Source: an uncultured Lactobacillus sp. (lineage in GTDB: Bacteria; Bacillota; Bacilli; Lactobacillales; Lactobacillaceae). From it: 64,000 nucleotides of DNA. Position 1 is the stretch's first letter. Each line of letters starts with the position of its first letter. This document shows, piece after piece, positions 1-7,967 of the stretch. A program made the position numbers and the translations under genes. The stretch spans positions 62,001 to 126,000 of the forward strand of contig CALNAK010000013.1 in assembly GCA_937874185.1 (NCBI GenBank), read 5' to 3'. Under the pieces are notes generated by a model, which saw only the letters and a list, made by a program, of their open reading frames with translations, made no database searches and was not told where the DNA came from.

Positions 1-968
1 GCCGAAAGGATTCGTTGAGCAGTTAGAAAATTAATTACGCTGATGCCAGTTGTTTGTTTGAATAAGTGCATTAAGTAAGATTTACTACACCCAATTGAAG
101 TAGCAATTTCATCAGTATTTTTAACAGTGGCAAGGTTGTCATAAATATATTCTTGAGCTTGATAAATTATAGATGGAATATTTTGACGTTTCACTTGAGC
201 AACATTTTTAACGAAACGTTCACCAATCGTTCGAGTGTATTCATAGACGTTTGTGATCTCACGTCGTAATTCAGTTTTCCTGATACACTCATCACTTAAA
301 TCGTAGGCACTCTCGGCATACATTCCACCACGGATTGCGGCACGAGTAAAAAGTGTTGTAGCAGCGACGGTAATGTTTTTCTTACTCCGTAGATCTGATG
401 AGGCAAGAATACCAAAGTTACCTTGATCCATAAAGTTAACGTAGTTGTCATTGAATTCAGTGAGATTTCCATGTTCAACACCAAGAAGCATTTGTTGTTC
501 GGCTAAATAACCGTTGTGAGATGGTTTATGTTCATTTAAAAATGCGTTTTGTTGATTGGAACGGTCGAGGATATCGTAATCAGTAAGGTCAATTTGGTTA
601 TCAGAAAAAATTGGTTTTTGATTGGTTAGAGCTAAGTAAAACATGCATAGTTGTGATTTAAATGTATTGAAGTCAATTAAAGGGATGCGGTCCTCATAGT
701 TTCCATTACCGCTGATAGCAGAGGTTGTAGCCCAAACGATGAACTTGTGACCTTGAAATGAAAAAATTGCTATCGAACCTATTCGGGAGAACGTAGAAAT
801 AGAAACTTTGGTAGTTATATTATTCAATAATTTATTTTGAATGTCTTTTGGAAGATCAGGCATGATGGATTTTTTCTTAGTTAATATTCGTGTATTTTCA
901 GTATTAAATTCAAATACTGATAGTCCAGTTGCTTGGTAAAAATAATCAACAATTTCTTCAATATCCAT
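1..968 (-). CDS. AraC-family transcriptional regulator (partial, C-terminus off the window)
   Basis: This gene reads leftwards from an ATG at 968 preceded by GGAGG and stays open for 322 codons to the window edge, so its C-terminus is missing. The last roughly 50 visible residues form the first helix-turn-helix of an AraC DNA-binding domain (TDEIATSIGCSKSYLMHLFK followed by QTTGISVINFL). The N-terminal 230 residues are a sensor or dimerisation region that I cannot assign to a ligand. It is divergent from a ROK kinase/GH1/SemiSWEET operon and separated from it by about 115 bp that contain a repeated motif, so it probably controls that sugar operon. Family assignment is good; the inducer is unknown. 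Confidence 0.85.
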   Translation of the reverse strand, partial: MDIEEIVDYFYQATGLSVFEFNTENTRILTKKKSIMPDLPKDIQNKLLNNITTKVSISTFSRIGSIAIFSFQGHKFIVWATTSAISGNGNYEDRIPLIDFNTFKSQLCMFYLALTNQKPIFSDNQIDLTDYDILDRSNQQNAFLNEHKPSHNGYLAEQQMLLGVEHGNLTEFNDNYVNFMDQGNFGILASSDLRSKKNITVAATTLFTRAAIRGGMYAESAYDLSDECIRKTELRREITNVYEYTRTIGERFVKNVAQVKRQNIPSIIYQAQEYIYDNLATVKNTDEIATSIGCSKSYLMHLFKQTTGISVINFLTAQRILS

Positions 969-995
969 GCCTGATTCCTCCATTTAATAAACATC

Positions 996-1025
996 ATTTA
1001 ACAAAAAAAAGTGAGATTTAACAAA
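996..1025. promoter_or_regulatory. Direct repeat in the araC/ROK intergenic region, candidate regulator site
   Basis: The 10-mer ATTTAACAAA occurs at 996-1005 and again at 1016-1025, exactly 20 bp apart, which is close to two helical turns. AraC-family proteins often bind direct repeats with this spacing. A weaker relative (ATTTAATAAA) lies at 982-991. The repeat sits between the two divergent genes; binding by the neighbouring regulator is an inference. Confidence 0.45.
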
Positions 1026-1084
1026 TTTATTTTACCAAATTAACGATAATAAAGACATATTAATTGTTAGCAGGAGATACAAAA

Positions 1085-2011
1085 ATGAAAAAGTATTTAG
1101 CATTTGATATCGGTGGAACAAAATTAAAGTATGCTCTGATAAACAATCATGGACAGTTATTAAAAAAATATTCTGAACCAACTGTTCAAACTTCAAAAGA
1201 AGCGTTTTTAAAACGATTTAAAGAGATAGTTGATAAATTTAAAGAACAAATTTCTGGCGTTGGTGTAAGTGTTCCAGGAAAAATAAATCGTTTTGATCAA
1301 ACTGTAAGTTATGGCGGATCATTACCATTTTTGGATGGAGTTTCCTTTAGTGGAGTATTAGGAAATGAGATACCAGTTTCAGTGGAAAATGATGCTAAGG
1401 CAGCAACGTTAGCAGAGTTATGGAAGGGAACACTTAAAGAAAGTAATAATGCTGTAATGCTAGTCTTGGGTACAGCTATTGGTTCAGGAATAGTTTTGAA
1501 TCGTGAACTGGTTTATGGAAGCCATGATCAAGCCGGAGAAGTAAGCTTCATGAGTTACGGGAGTTTCGACAAAACAAATCTTATGGGTGGCAAATGTTCG
1601 GCTGTTGGCCTAATTCAAGATATTGCTAAACATTATAATTTTAACGATATCAACGATGGACCAGCGGTATTTAAGCTGATAAATAAACATGATGATTACG
1701 CTTGGCATAGATTTGAAGAGTTCTGTAATACGATTGCTCTTTTGATTCATAATATGCAGACGGTTTTGGACGTCGATTGTTATGTGATTGGTGGAGGCAT
1801 TTCAAAACAGGAAATTGTTTCTGAACAAATAGCCACATCTCTTAAGAAACTTAGAGAAACTAATTCATTTGTAAATAATACTTTGACTCAACCTAAAATA
1901 GTTAGTTCTACTTTCCATAACGAAGCTAATCTATTGGGTTCAATTTATAAGTTTGAAAAAGATTCAATTGATTCAACAAAATTAGAAGATATTGGAGAAA
2001 TGACAATATGA
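1085..2011 (+). CDS. ROK-family sugar kinase (candidate beta-glucoside kinase)
   Basis: This 308-residue protein has the ROK phosphate-binding motif near its N-terminus (DIGGTKLKYAL) and the ROK motif GVGVSVPGKI around residue 60. The usual zinc motif (CxCGxxGCxE) is absent; the corresponding region reads AGEVSFMSYGSF. That is typical of a subset of ROK kinases and argues against an ordinary zinc-containing glucokinase. The start is the ATG at 1085 behind AGGAG; an upstream TTG at 1064 is less likely. The stop overlaps the GH1 glycosidase start (ATGA), so the two are translationally coupled. Context suggests it phosphorylates a beta-glucoside or the glucose released from it, but the substrate cannot be read from sequence. 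Confidence 0.85.
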   Translation: MKKYLAFDIGGTKLKYALINNHGQLLKKYSEPTVQTSKEAFLKRFKEIVDKFKEQISGVGVSVPGKINRFDQTVSYGGSLPFLDGVSFSGVLGNEIPVSVENDAKAATLAELWKGTLKESNNAVMLVLGTAIGSGIVLNRELVYGSHDQAGEVSFMSYGSFDKTNLMGGKCSAVGLIQDIAKHYNFNDINDGPAVFKLINKHDDYAWHRFEEFCNTIALLIHNMQTVLDVDCYVIGGGISKQEIVSEQIATSLKKLRETNSFVNNTLTQPKIVSSTFHNEANLLGSIYKFEKDSIDSTKLEDIGEMTI

Positions 2012-3480
2012 TTGAAGAAAAAAATGTGTTTCCTAAAGACTTCCTCTGGGGTGGAGCCACTGCAGCCAATCAACTAGAAGGAGGTTATAAAGACGGCGGT
2101 CGAGGTTTATCTATTGCGGATGCATTACCAGGTGGGAAAAAGCGCTTTGAGATAACTCAGGCAGATGACTTCGACTGGACAATTGACACAGACAAATATA
2201 AATACCCCAACCATCTAGGGATAGATCATTTTCATCATTATAAAGAAGATATTGCACTATTTGCAGAAATGGGTTTTAAAGTTTATCGTTTTTCAATTTC
2301 TTGGAGTCGAATTTTTCCAAGAGGAGACGAAAAAGAACCTAATGAGAATGGGTTAAAGTTTTATGACAATCTTATTGATGAATGTTTGAAATATAATATC
2401 AAGCCAGTTATCACACTTTCACATTATGAAATGCCCTTGGTTTTGGCAAAGGAATATGGCGGTTGGAAGAATCGAAAATTAATCGAATTCTTTGAACGAT
2501 TTGTAAAAGTGGTTATCAGTCGTTTTGGTCACAAAGTGCATTATTTCCTAACTTTTAATGAAATAAATTCAGCCTCACAACATCCCATCATGGGACAAGG
2601 GTTAGTTCCCAGTAATGGTGGAAATGATAAGAAAAATGTTTTCCAAGCTTGGCATAACCAGTTCGTGGCTAGTTCAAAAGCTGTAAAGATAGCTCACGAT
2701 TTCAATCCCGATATTGAAGTTGGCTGCATGATTCTTTACGCAACATCGTATGCCTATAATTCTGATCCCCGTAACCAATTGGCAAATCTTCAAAATAATC
2801 AGGATTTTAATTATTTCTGTGGTGATGTTCAAGTTAGAGGTCAGTATCCAGCCTATACTGATCGACTCTTTGGAAAATATGGATTTTCTAAGAGTGATTT
2901 AGATATCACACCTGATGATTTATTGTCCCTCAAAGAATATCCAGTTGATTTCATTTCAATTAGTTATTATATGTCGACTGCAGTTGAAGTTACGGGAATT
3001 ACTGATGAGACCGTTGCAGGTAATCTAATGGGTGGAGTCAAAAACCCATTTTTGAAGGTCAGCGATTGGGATTGGCAAATTGATCCAACTGGATTAAGAA
3101 TTGCTTTAGACGAATTATATGATCGTTACCAGAAACCTATCTTTGTAGTTGAAAATGGTTTAGGAGCAAAAGATAAAATTGAAGCAAATGGGAAAATTTA
3201 TGATGAATATCGAATCGACTATTTGCGTTCACATATTGAGGCAATTGGTGAAGCAATCAGTGATGGTGCCAAGGTTATTGGTTATACACCTTGGGGATGT
3301 ATTGATTTAGTTAGTGCATCTACTGGTGAGATGTCTAAAAGATATGGAATGATCTATGTTGATCTTGATGATGATGGCAAAGGAACACTCAGAAGAAGTA
3401 AGAAAGAATCATTTTATTGGTACAAACAAGTTATAGGCACAAATGGTAGATATTTATCATCGAGTAATTTGAAATATTGA
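2008..3480 (+). CDS. bglA: Glycoside hydrolase family 1, 6-phospho-beta-glucosidase
   Basis: This 490-residue GH1 enzyme has the expected opening FLWGGATAANQLEGG, the acid/base glutamate in TFNEIN (E185) and the nucleophile in VVENG (E382). Near the C-terminus the segment CIDLVSASTGEMSKRYG matches the serine/lysine/tyrosine phosphate-binding loop of 6-phospho-beta-glucosidases, so the substrate is probably a 6-phosphorylated beta-glucoside. It acts in the cytosol. The gene overlaps the ROK kinase upstream by 4 bp and is followed after 11 bp by a SemiSWEET gene. No PTS permease gene is visible at this locus, which leaves open how its substrate becomes phosphorylated. Confidence 0.9.
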   Translation: MIEEKNVFPKDFLWGGATAANQLEGGYKDGGRGLSIADALPGGKKRFEITQADDFDWTIDTDKYKYPNHLGIDHFHHYKEDIALFAEMGFKVYRFSISWSRIFPRGDEKEPNENGLKFYDNLIDECLKYNIKPVITLSHYEMPLVLAKEYGGWKNRKLIEFFERFVKVVISRFGHKVHYFLTFNEINSASQHPIMGQGLVPSNGGNDKKNVFQAWHNQFVASSKAVKIAHDFNPDIEVGCMILYATSYAYNSDPRNQLANLQNNQDFNYFCGDVQVRGQYPAYTDRLFGKYGFSKSDLDITPDDLLSLKEYPVDFISISYYMSTAVEVTGITDETVAGNLMGGVKNPFLKVSDWDWQIDPTGLRIALDELYDRYQKPIFVVENGLGAKDKIEANGKIYDEYRIDYLRSHIEAIGEAISDGAKVIGYTPWGCIDLVSASTGEMSKRYGMIYVDLDDDGKGTLRRSKKESFYWYKQVIGTNGRYLSSSNLKY

Positions 3481-3491
3481 GGGATAGAAAA

Positions 3492-3773
3492 ATGGAAGAA
3501 ACAAAAGCATCAAAATTAAGCAAAAATGGATTATTTTATGTTAGTAGATTAGCAACAATTTTTTCGATTCTAATGTATGTGTCCTATATTCCACAGATAA
3601 TGAATAATGTTAGTGGAGTTAAGGGCAATCCATTACAACCATTGTGTGCAGCTTTGAACAGTATCCTTTGGGTTTCTTATGGATTCTTGAAACAAAAGAA
3701 AGACTGGCCAGTTATTATAGCCAATCTTCCCGGAATAGTTTTAGGATTGATCACGTTTGTTACAGCACTTTAA
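3492..3773 (+). CDS. SemiSWEET-type sugar transporter
   Basis: This 93-residue membrane protein has three predicted transmembrane segments and the PQ-loop signature YIPQIMNN in the first helix, followed by NPLQP and ILWVSYG; these are hallmarks of bacterial SemiSWEETs, which form homodimers and let sugars diffuse through the membrane. The start is the ATG at 3492, placed 8 bp after GAGGG; an in-frame TTG at 3477 overlaps the bglA stop and is less likely. As the third gene of the ROK kinase-bglA operon it probably admits the same sugar that these enzymes process. Family call is strong; the sugar is inferred from context only. Confidence 0.88.
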   Translation: MEETKASKLSKNGLFYVSRLATIFSILMYVSYIPQIMNNVSGVKGNPLQPLCAALNSILWVSYGFLKQKKDWPVIIANLPGIVLGLITFVTAL

Positions 3774-3823
3774 AAAATTAATTCTAGAAACATCAGCGGC
3801 TTTTTTAAATATAAATTTATATC

Positions 3824-3870
3824 AAAATAGAGTATTTCAGTAAAACTTTAAACTGGAATACTCTATTTTT
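3824..3870. terminator. Bidirectional terminator after the sugar operon
   Basis: A stem of about 17 bp (AAAATAGAGTATT pairing with AATACTCTATTTT and extended by CAGT/ACTG) with T-tracts on both strands lies between convergent genes. It covers the stop codon of the minus-strand gene at 3863. Confidence 0.8.
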
Positions 3871-4276
3871 GTGGATGAATCCAAACTTTGATACTATCAA
3901 TTTTGATTTTTGAGTAGGGTAGATTGGAGTAGTGATAGACGTTGATTCCCAGACCTATATTTGTTGAAGTTGTCCCAAGATGATAACTCAACTTATCTGT
4001 TTGGCCTTGTTCATCACTTACGTCGATAAGTTTTAGATGGGGATGTTGTTTCAAATAAGTCTTACTAGCCTTATCTGTGCAATATCTATAAAAATCATTA
4101 CGATTAAGAATTTCTTGAGTTTGATATTTGATCTGTTGTTCCAAGAATATTTCAGGTAATTCAAATCCAAAAAGGAAAATACAAATAAAAAATATTATAG
4201 AAGAAAAAATAAGATGACGCTTAATCAGTGCTAACAAGAAATCACGTCCAATCGGCTTTTCTACCAATTTTAGCAA
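3863..4276 (-). CDS. Hypothetical small membrane protein
   Basis: The open frame codes for up to 137 residues: a positively charged N-terminus (KPIGRDFLLALIKRHL), one hydrophobic segment around residues 23-41 and a C-terminal domain of about 95 residues that is probably outside the membrane. I do not recognise the family. The start is weak: the only candidate is a TTG at 4276 with no convincing ribosome binding site and an in-frame stop 12 bp upstream, so the annotated N-terminus may be wrong or the gene may have lost its true start. It converges on the SemiSWEET operon and is divergent from copY. Confidence 0.5.
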   Translation of the reverse strand: MLKLVEKPIGRDFLLALIKRHLIFSSIIFFICIFLFGFELPEIFLEQQIKYQTQEILNRNDFYRYCTDKASKTYLKQHPHLKLIDVSDEQGQTDKLSYHLGTTSTNIGLGINVYHYSNLPYSKIKIDSIKVWIHPQK

Positions 4277-4350
4277 TGGAATATGTAGTTAATGTAAATT
4301 TTTAGATAATAAAGTAAATGTTTAAGGTCAATTTCTTTACAATCTATATT

Positions 4351-4393
4351 TACAGTTGTAAACTGTATTTTGTTAAGAAGGATTACAAATGTA
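4351..4393. promoter_or_regulatory. Two cop boxes upstream of copY
   Basis: TACAGTTGTA at 4351-4360 and TACAAATGTA at 4384-4393 both match the CopY operator consensus TACAnnTGTA exactly. They are 33 bp apart, three helical turns, and the second ends 8 bp before the copY ribosome binding site. CopY dimers binding here should repress copY-copB until copper enters the cell. Confidence 0.9.
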
Positions 4394-4415
4394 AACCACA
4401 AAGGAGGATAACAAT

Positions 4416-4838
4416 ATGGCAGAAGTTGAAACTATGAGTAAAGCTGAATGGCAAGTAATGAGGATCATTTGGACGTTAGGCCAAGCCACAAGTAAAGAAG
4501 TTATCGATATTCTGGAACGAAAGACTGATTGGAAAGCTGCCACGATTAAAACTCTGATTGTCCGTTTACAGAAGAAGAATTTCTTGCGAGCTGACGAAGC
4601 TAATCGTCCTTATGTATACAAGCCATTGATTGCTGAAGATTCTGCAATTGATCAAAGTGTTAACAATTTGTTTGACAGTATTTGTTGTATGAAAAAAGGT
4701 CAGGCAATTAGTGACATTGTTGAGAATTCGGAAATTTCTCAAAATGATATTTCTAAAATTATTAAGAGTCTAACTAAGAAAGCTGAGACAGCTCCAGAGG
4801 TTGTTGACTGTAACTGTTTGGAGGCTGATTTGAAATGA
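4416..4838 (+). CDS. copY: CopY-type copper-responsive repressor with a shortened cysteine motif
   Basis: This 140-residue protein is a BlaI/MecI-family winged-helix repressor: the DNA-binding domain (SKAEWQVMRIIWTLGQATSK, KAATIKTLIVRL) covers residues 8-75. The two TACAnnTGTA sites upstream and the copB gene overlapping its stop by 4 bp identify it as CopY. It has an odd C-terminus. CopY normally ends in CxCx4-5CxC, which takes up copper in exchange for zinc; here only one CxC pair remains (C132 and C134) and the protein ends six residues later. Two further cysteines (C90, C91) lie in the middle. Metal sensing may therefore use a different geometry. ATG at 4416 follows AAGGAGG. Confidence 0.9.
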   Translation: MAEVETMSKAEWQVMRIIWTLGQATSKEVIDILERKTDWKAATIKTLIVRLQKKNFLRADEANRPYVYKPLIAEDSAIDQSVNNLFDSICCMKKGQAISDIVENSEISQNDISKIIKSLTKKAETAPEVVDCNCLEADLK

Positions 4839-6934
4839 AGGATGAAAATATGAAAGACATGGATATGAATCATACAAAGATGAATATGAATGATTCAGAT
4901 GAAATGAAGATGGATCATTCAAAAATGGACATGTCAGATATGGATATGTCTGGAAGTCATATGATGATGCACGGTGGTCATATGATGGATATGGGGGACT
5001 TGAGAAAGAAGTTTTGGATCTCACTTGTTTTGGCAATACCAGTATTTATTCTTTCACCATTCATGGGTTTGAATCTACCATTCCAAGTACATTTTCCTGG
5101 TTCTGATTGGGTCGTTCTAGTTTTGGCCACAATCCTCTTCTTCTATGGTGGTAAACCATTTATCACTGGGGCACGTGGAGAATTGGCTGAAAAGCAACCT
5201 GCAATGATGACACTGATTACCATGGGTATCAGTGTTGCCTATATTTATAGTTTGTACGCTTTTGTCATGAATAATTTGTTACATTCCGCAAATCACATAA
5301 TGGACTTCTTCTGGGAGCTCGCTTCCTTGATTGTTATCATGTTACTTGGTCACTGGATTGAAATGAAATCTACCATGAGTGCCGGTAATGCTTTACAGAA
5401 GATTGCTTCATTAGTACCAAATACAGTTCACATGGTTCACGGCGATACCACAATGGATCACGACATTTCGATGGTTAAAGCTGACGATGCCGTTGAAATC
5501 CGTGCCGGTGAATCAATTCCACTTGATGGCTATATCATTAGCGGATCAAGTTACGTCAACGAGTCCTTGATTACTGGTGAATCAAAAGCCGTCAAGAAAG
5601 ATTTAGGTAGCAAAGTAGTTGGTGGATCAATCAACGGTGAAGGTACGATTAAAATTAAAGTTGATAAGGCCGCTAATGAAGGCTACTTGTCACAAATTAG
5701 TAAGTTAGTTTCAGACGCACAAAATAATCGTTCAAAGACACAAATGTTGGCCGACCGTGTATCAAGTTGGTTGTTCTATGCCGCTTTGTCAGTCGGAATT
5801 ATCGCCTTCGTTTACTGGTTGATTTTTGGTGATATGAATACCGCTTTGAATAGATTAGTCGCTGTCTTAGTTATCGCATGTCCCCACGCTTTAGGATTGG
5901 CAATTCCACTAGTTATGTCACGTAGCACATCAATCGCTGCCACAAATGGATTAATTATTCGTGATAACCAAGCAATGGAAAATAGCCGCAAGATTGACTA
6001 TATTGCCATGGATAAGACCGGAACATTGACAGAAGGTAAGTTCACAGTTAACGGACTTCAAAGCACAGATAAGTCAATTACCAATGAGAAATTATTATCC
6101 GTCATCGCTGGGATTGAAAGTGGTTCAAGTCATCCGATTGCTAATAGTGTCGTCCAATACGCCAAAGATAAGAAGATAACAGCTACTAACTTAGATAACA
6201 TCCAAGCTATCAAAGGTTACGGTATGAGTGGTGAATTAAAGAACCAGACATACTATTTAGTAAACATGAAGTATCTCAATGAAAAAAATATTTCGATTGA
6301 TAAATCTACAGTTCAAACTTATTTGGATAAAGGTAATACAATCAGTTACTTAGTTCTTGATCAAAGGGTCCTCGGATTCGTTGCCTTAGGTGACACAATC
6401 AAGAAGAATACAATTGAATTTATCAAAGAATTAAAGGCTAGAAATATTACACCAATCATGTTGACTGGTGATAATAAAGAGGCTGCTGCTATTATGGCTA
6501 AACAAATGGGTATTGATGAATTCAGAGCCGAGTTGTTACCTGAAGATAAGAATCAAGTTATCAAAAAACTAGAGTTAGATGGTCATCACGTCATGATGGT
6601 CGGAGATGGTATTAACGATGCACCTAGTTTAGCTGCTGCTACAATTGGTGTTGCTATTGGTGCAGGTACTGATGTTGCAATTGATTCAGCTGATGTCATT
6701 CTCTACAATAGTGATCCAAGTGATATCATCAAATTCTTGAAACTATCACACAATACATATCGTAAAACAGTTGAAAACCTCTGGTGGGGTGCTGGATATA
6801 ATATCATTGCTATTCCACTTGCCGCAGGTATTCTAGCTGGTGTTGGCTTCGTTTTGAGCCCTGCAGTTGGTGCGGTCGTAATGTCATTGTCAACTGTTGT
6901 AGTTGCTTTAAATGCTTTAACACTTAAAATGTAA
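4835..6934 (+). CDS. copB: CopB-type copper-exporting P-type ATPase
   Basis: This 699-residue P1B-type ATPase has the transmembrane metal motif CPH (residues 349-351), characteristic of CopB-like exporters and not the CPC of CopA. It has the phosphorylation motif DKTGTLTEG (D393), the actuator TGES and the hinge GDGINDAPS. The first 55 residues are extremely rich in metal ligands (18 methionines and 5 histidines in repeated MxM and MxH patterns) and replace the usual CxxC domain. It sits in the plasma membrane and should export copper or silver. It is coupled to copY by an ATGA overlap; no copZ chaperone gene is nearby. Confidence 0.93.
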   Translation: MKDENMKDMDMNHTKMNMNDSDEMKMDHSKMDMSDMDMSGSHMMMHGGHMMDMGDLRKKFWISLVLAIPVFILSPFMGLNLPFQVHFPGSDWVVLVLATILFFYGGKPFITGARGELAEKQPAMMTLITMGISVAYIYSLYAFVMNNLLHSANHIMDFFWELASLIVIMLLGHWIEMKSTMSAGNALQKIASLVPNTVHMVHGDTTMDHDISMVKADDAVEIRAGESIPLDGYIISGSSYVNESLITGESKAVKKDLGSKVVGGSINGEGTIKIKVDKAANEGYLSQISKLVSDAQNNRSKTQMLADRVSSWLFYAALSVGIIAFVYWLIFGDMNTALNRLVAVLVIACPHALGLAIPLVMSRSTSIAATNGLIIRDNQAMENSRKIDYIAMDKTGTLTEGKFTVNGLQSTDKSITNEKLLSVIAGIESGSSHPIANSVVQYAKDKKITATNLDNIQAIKGYGMSGELKNQTYYLVNMKYLNEKNISIDKSTVQTYLDKGNTISYLVLDQRVLGFVALGDTIKKNTIEFIKELKARNITPIMLTGDNKEAAAIMAKQMGIDEFRAELLPEDKNQVIKKLELDGHHVMMVGDGINDAPSLAAATIGVAIGAGTDVAIDSADVILYNSDPSDIIKFLKLSHNTYRKTVENLWWGAGYNIIAIPLAAGILAGVGFVLSPAVGAVVMSLSTVVVALNALTLKM

Positions 6935-6940
6935 ATATTA

Positions 6941-6980
6941 AAAAACGTCTAATCATGTTAAAAATGTTAGACGTTTTTTT
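6941..6980 (+). terminator. Terminator after copYB
   Basis: The arms AAAAACGTCTAA and TTAGACGTTTTT pair around a 14-nt loop and are followed by a T-tract, 6 bp after the copB stop. Confidence 0.88.
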
Positions 6981-7027
6981 AATTTCTGCTATAATTCATT
7001 TAAAATCACATTTTAGGGGTGATAGCA

Positions 7028-7462
7028 ATGTATAGAGTAGGGGCTTTTAATATTATTAAACAGGGACAAACAGTTTTGCTGGTAAAAAGGCAGGATATTC
7101 CCTTTTGGGATCTTCCAGGAGGGATTAGGGAAATAGGCGAGACCACGGTTGAATGCTTACAACGTGAAGCATTGGAGGAAACTGGTCTTCAAATAAGCGC
7201 GGGCAAAAAAGTCGGTAACTTTATTAATTATGAACGTCAAGATAAGCAAGTCGTATACTGCAGTTCAATTGTCGGTGGCAAACTAATTTCTGCTGGTGCC
7301 GAAACAAAACAAATCAACTATTTTCCCATTAATAAATTGCCAATTAACCTAGTTCCTAATCGCAAACATCAGATAGAATTGGCTTTTGAAAATAAACCTA
7401 CCTTAGATGAAGAAATCCATGAATCTAAACTTACAATGTGGTTTAGAAGGATGATTAGTTAA
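7028..7462 (+). CDS. Nudix hydrolase
   Basis: This 144-residue protein contains a complete Nudix box (GGIREIGETTVECLQREALE followed by ETGLQ, residues about 33-58), which binds the metal and catalyses hydrolysis of a nucleoside diphosphate linked to some group X. The ATG at 7028 is preferred because AGGGGTG lies 8 bp upstream; the GTG at 7019 would overlap that site. It stands alone between the copB terminator and a small antitoxin-like gene. The substrate cannot be predicted from the box. Confidence 0.85.
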   Translation: MYRVGAFNIIKQGQTVLLVKRQDIPFWDLPGGIREIGETTVECLQREALEETGLQISAGKKVGNFINYERQDKQVVYCSSIVGGKLISAGAETKQINYFPINKLPINLVPNRKHQIELAFENKPTLDEEIHESKLTMWFRRMIS

Positions 7463-7630
7463 TTATATTAAGTGTTTATATACAAATGGTATTGATAATT
7501 TAGTCAAAAATTAATCAAATTGTAGAATATAATTTATATAATATTAAATTGTAATGTGCGTAACTATTGAAAAATAATTATTATCATAATACACTTAGCA
7601 TGACAAGAGAATGGGGCAGGTGATGAGAAA

Positions 7631-7852
7631 ATGGCAACTATTTCTTTTTATTTGGATAGTCAAGATGAACGATTAATCAAAAACTATGCCAAATCCAAAA
7701 ATATCAGTGTTTCGTCTTTTCTCCGCTCAATAGCTGTCGAGAGAATCGAAGATGACATAGATAACTTACTTTACGAAAAAGCCATTCAGGGGAATGGATC
7801 ACATGATATTTCTTTGGATGAAGTAAGAGATGAACTAGATCAACTTTGTTAG
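7631..7852 (+). CDS. Ribbon-helix-helix antitoxin-like protein (DUF6290/RelB type), no toxin partner
   Basis: This 73-residue protein starts with a short beta strand (TISFYLDSQDERLIKNYA) followed by SVSSFLRSIAVERIED, the pattern of a ribbon-helix-helix DNA-binding domain as in RelB/DUF6290 antitoxins. The C-terminal part (SLDEVRDELD) would be the toxin-binding tail. Such genes are normally followed at once by a RelE/ParE toxin, but here only about 50 bp separate it from a terminator and then the minus-strand bce kinase gene. It may be an orphan antitoxin or a stand-alone regulator. The ATG at 7631 follows CAGGTGATG. Confidence 0.7.
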   Translation: MATISFYLDSQDERLIKNYAKSKNISVSSFLRSIAVERIEDDIDNLLYEKAIQGNGSHDISLDEVRDELDQLC

Positions 7853-7904
7853 ACAGCAAGCTAGAAGAGAGCAGACTATAACAATCGTTTTTAAAATATT
7901 AATG

Positions 7905-7948
7905 AAAAAAAGTTCCTTCAATTCAGATTTTGAATTGGAGGAATTTTT
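7905..7948. terminator. Bidirectional terminator between the antitoxin-like gene and bceS
   Basis: The arms around AAGTTCCTTCAATTCA and TGAATTGGAGGAATTT pair, with A and T tracts outside, between two convergent genes. Confidence 0.8.
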
Positions 7949-7967
7949 ATGTATTAGAAACTCTGAA

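Noticed and set aside
4770..5036. Open frame of 88 codons on the minus strand across the copY-copB junction
   Set aside because: It is antisense to the Met/His-rich start of copB, and its odd S/Y/H-rich composition is a mirror of that repeat; no ribosome binding site.
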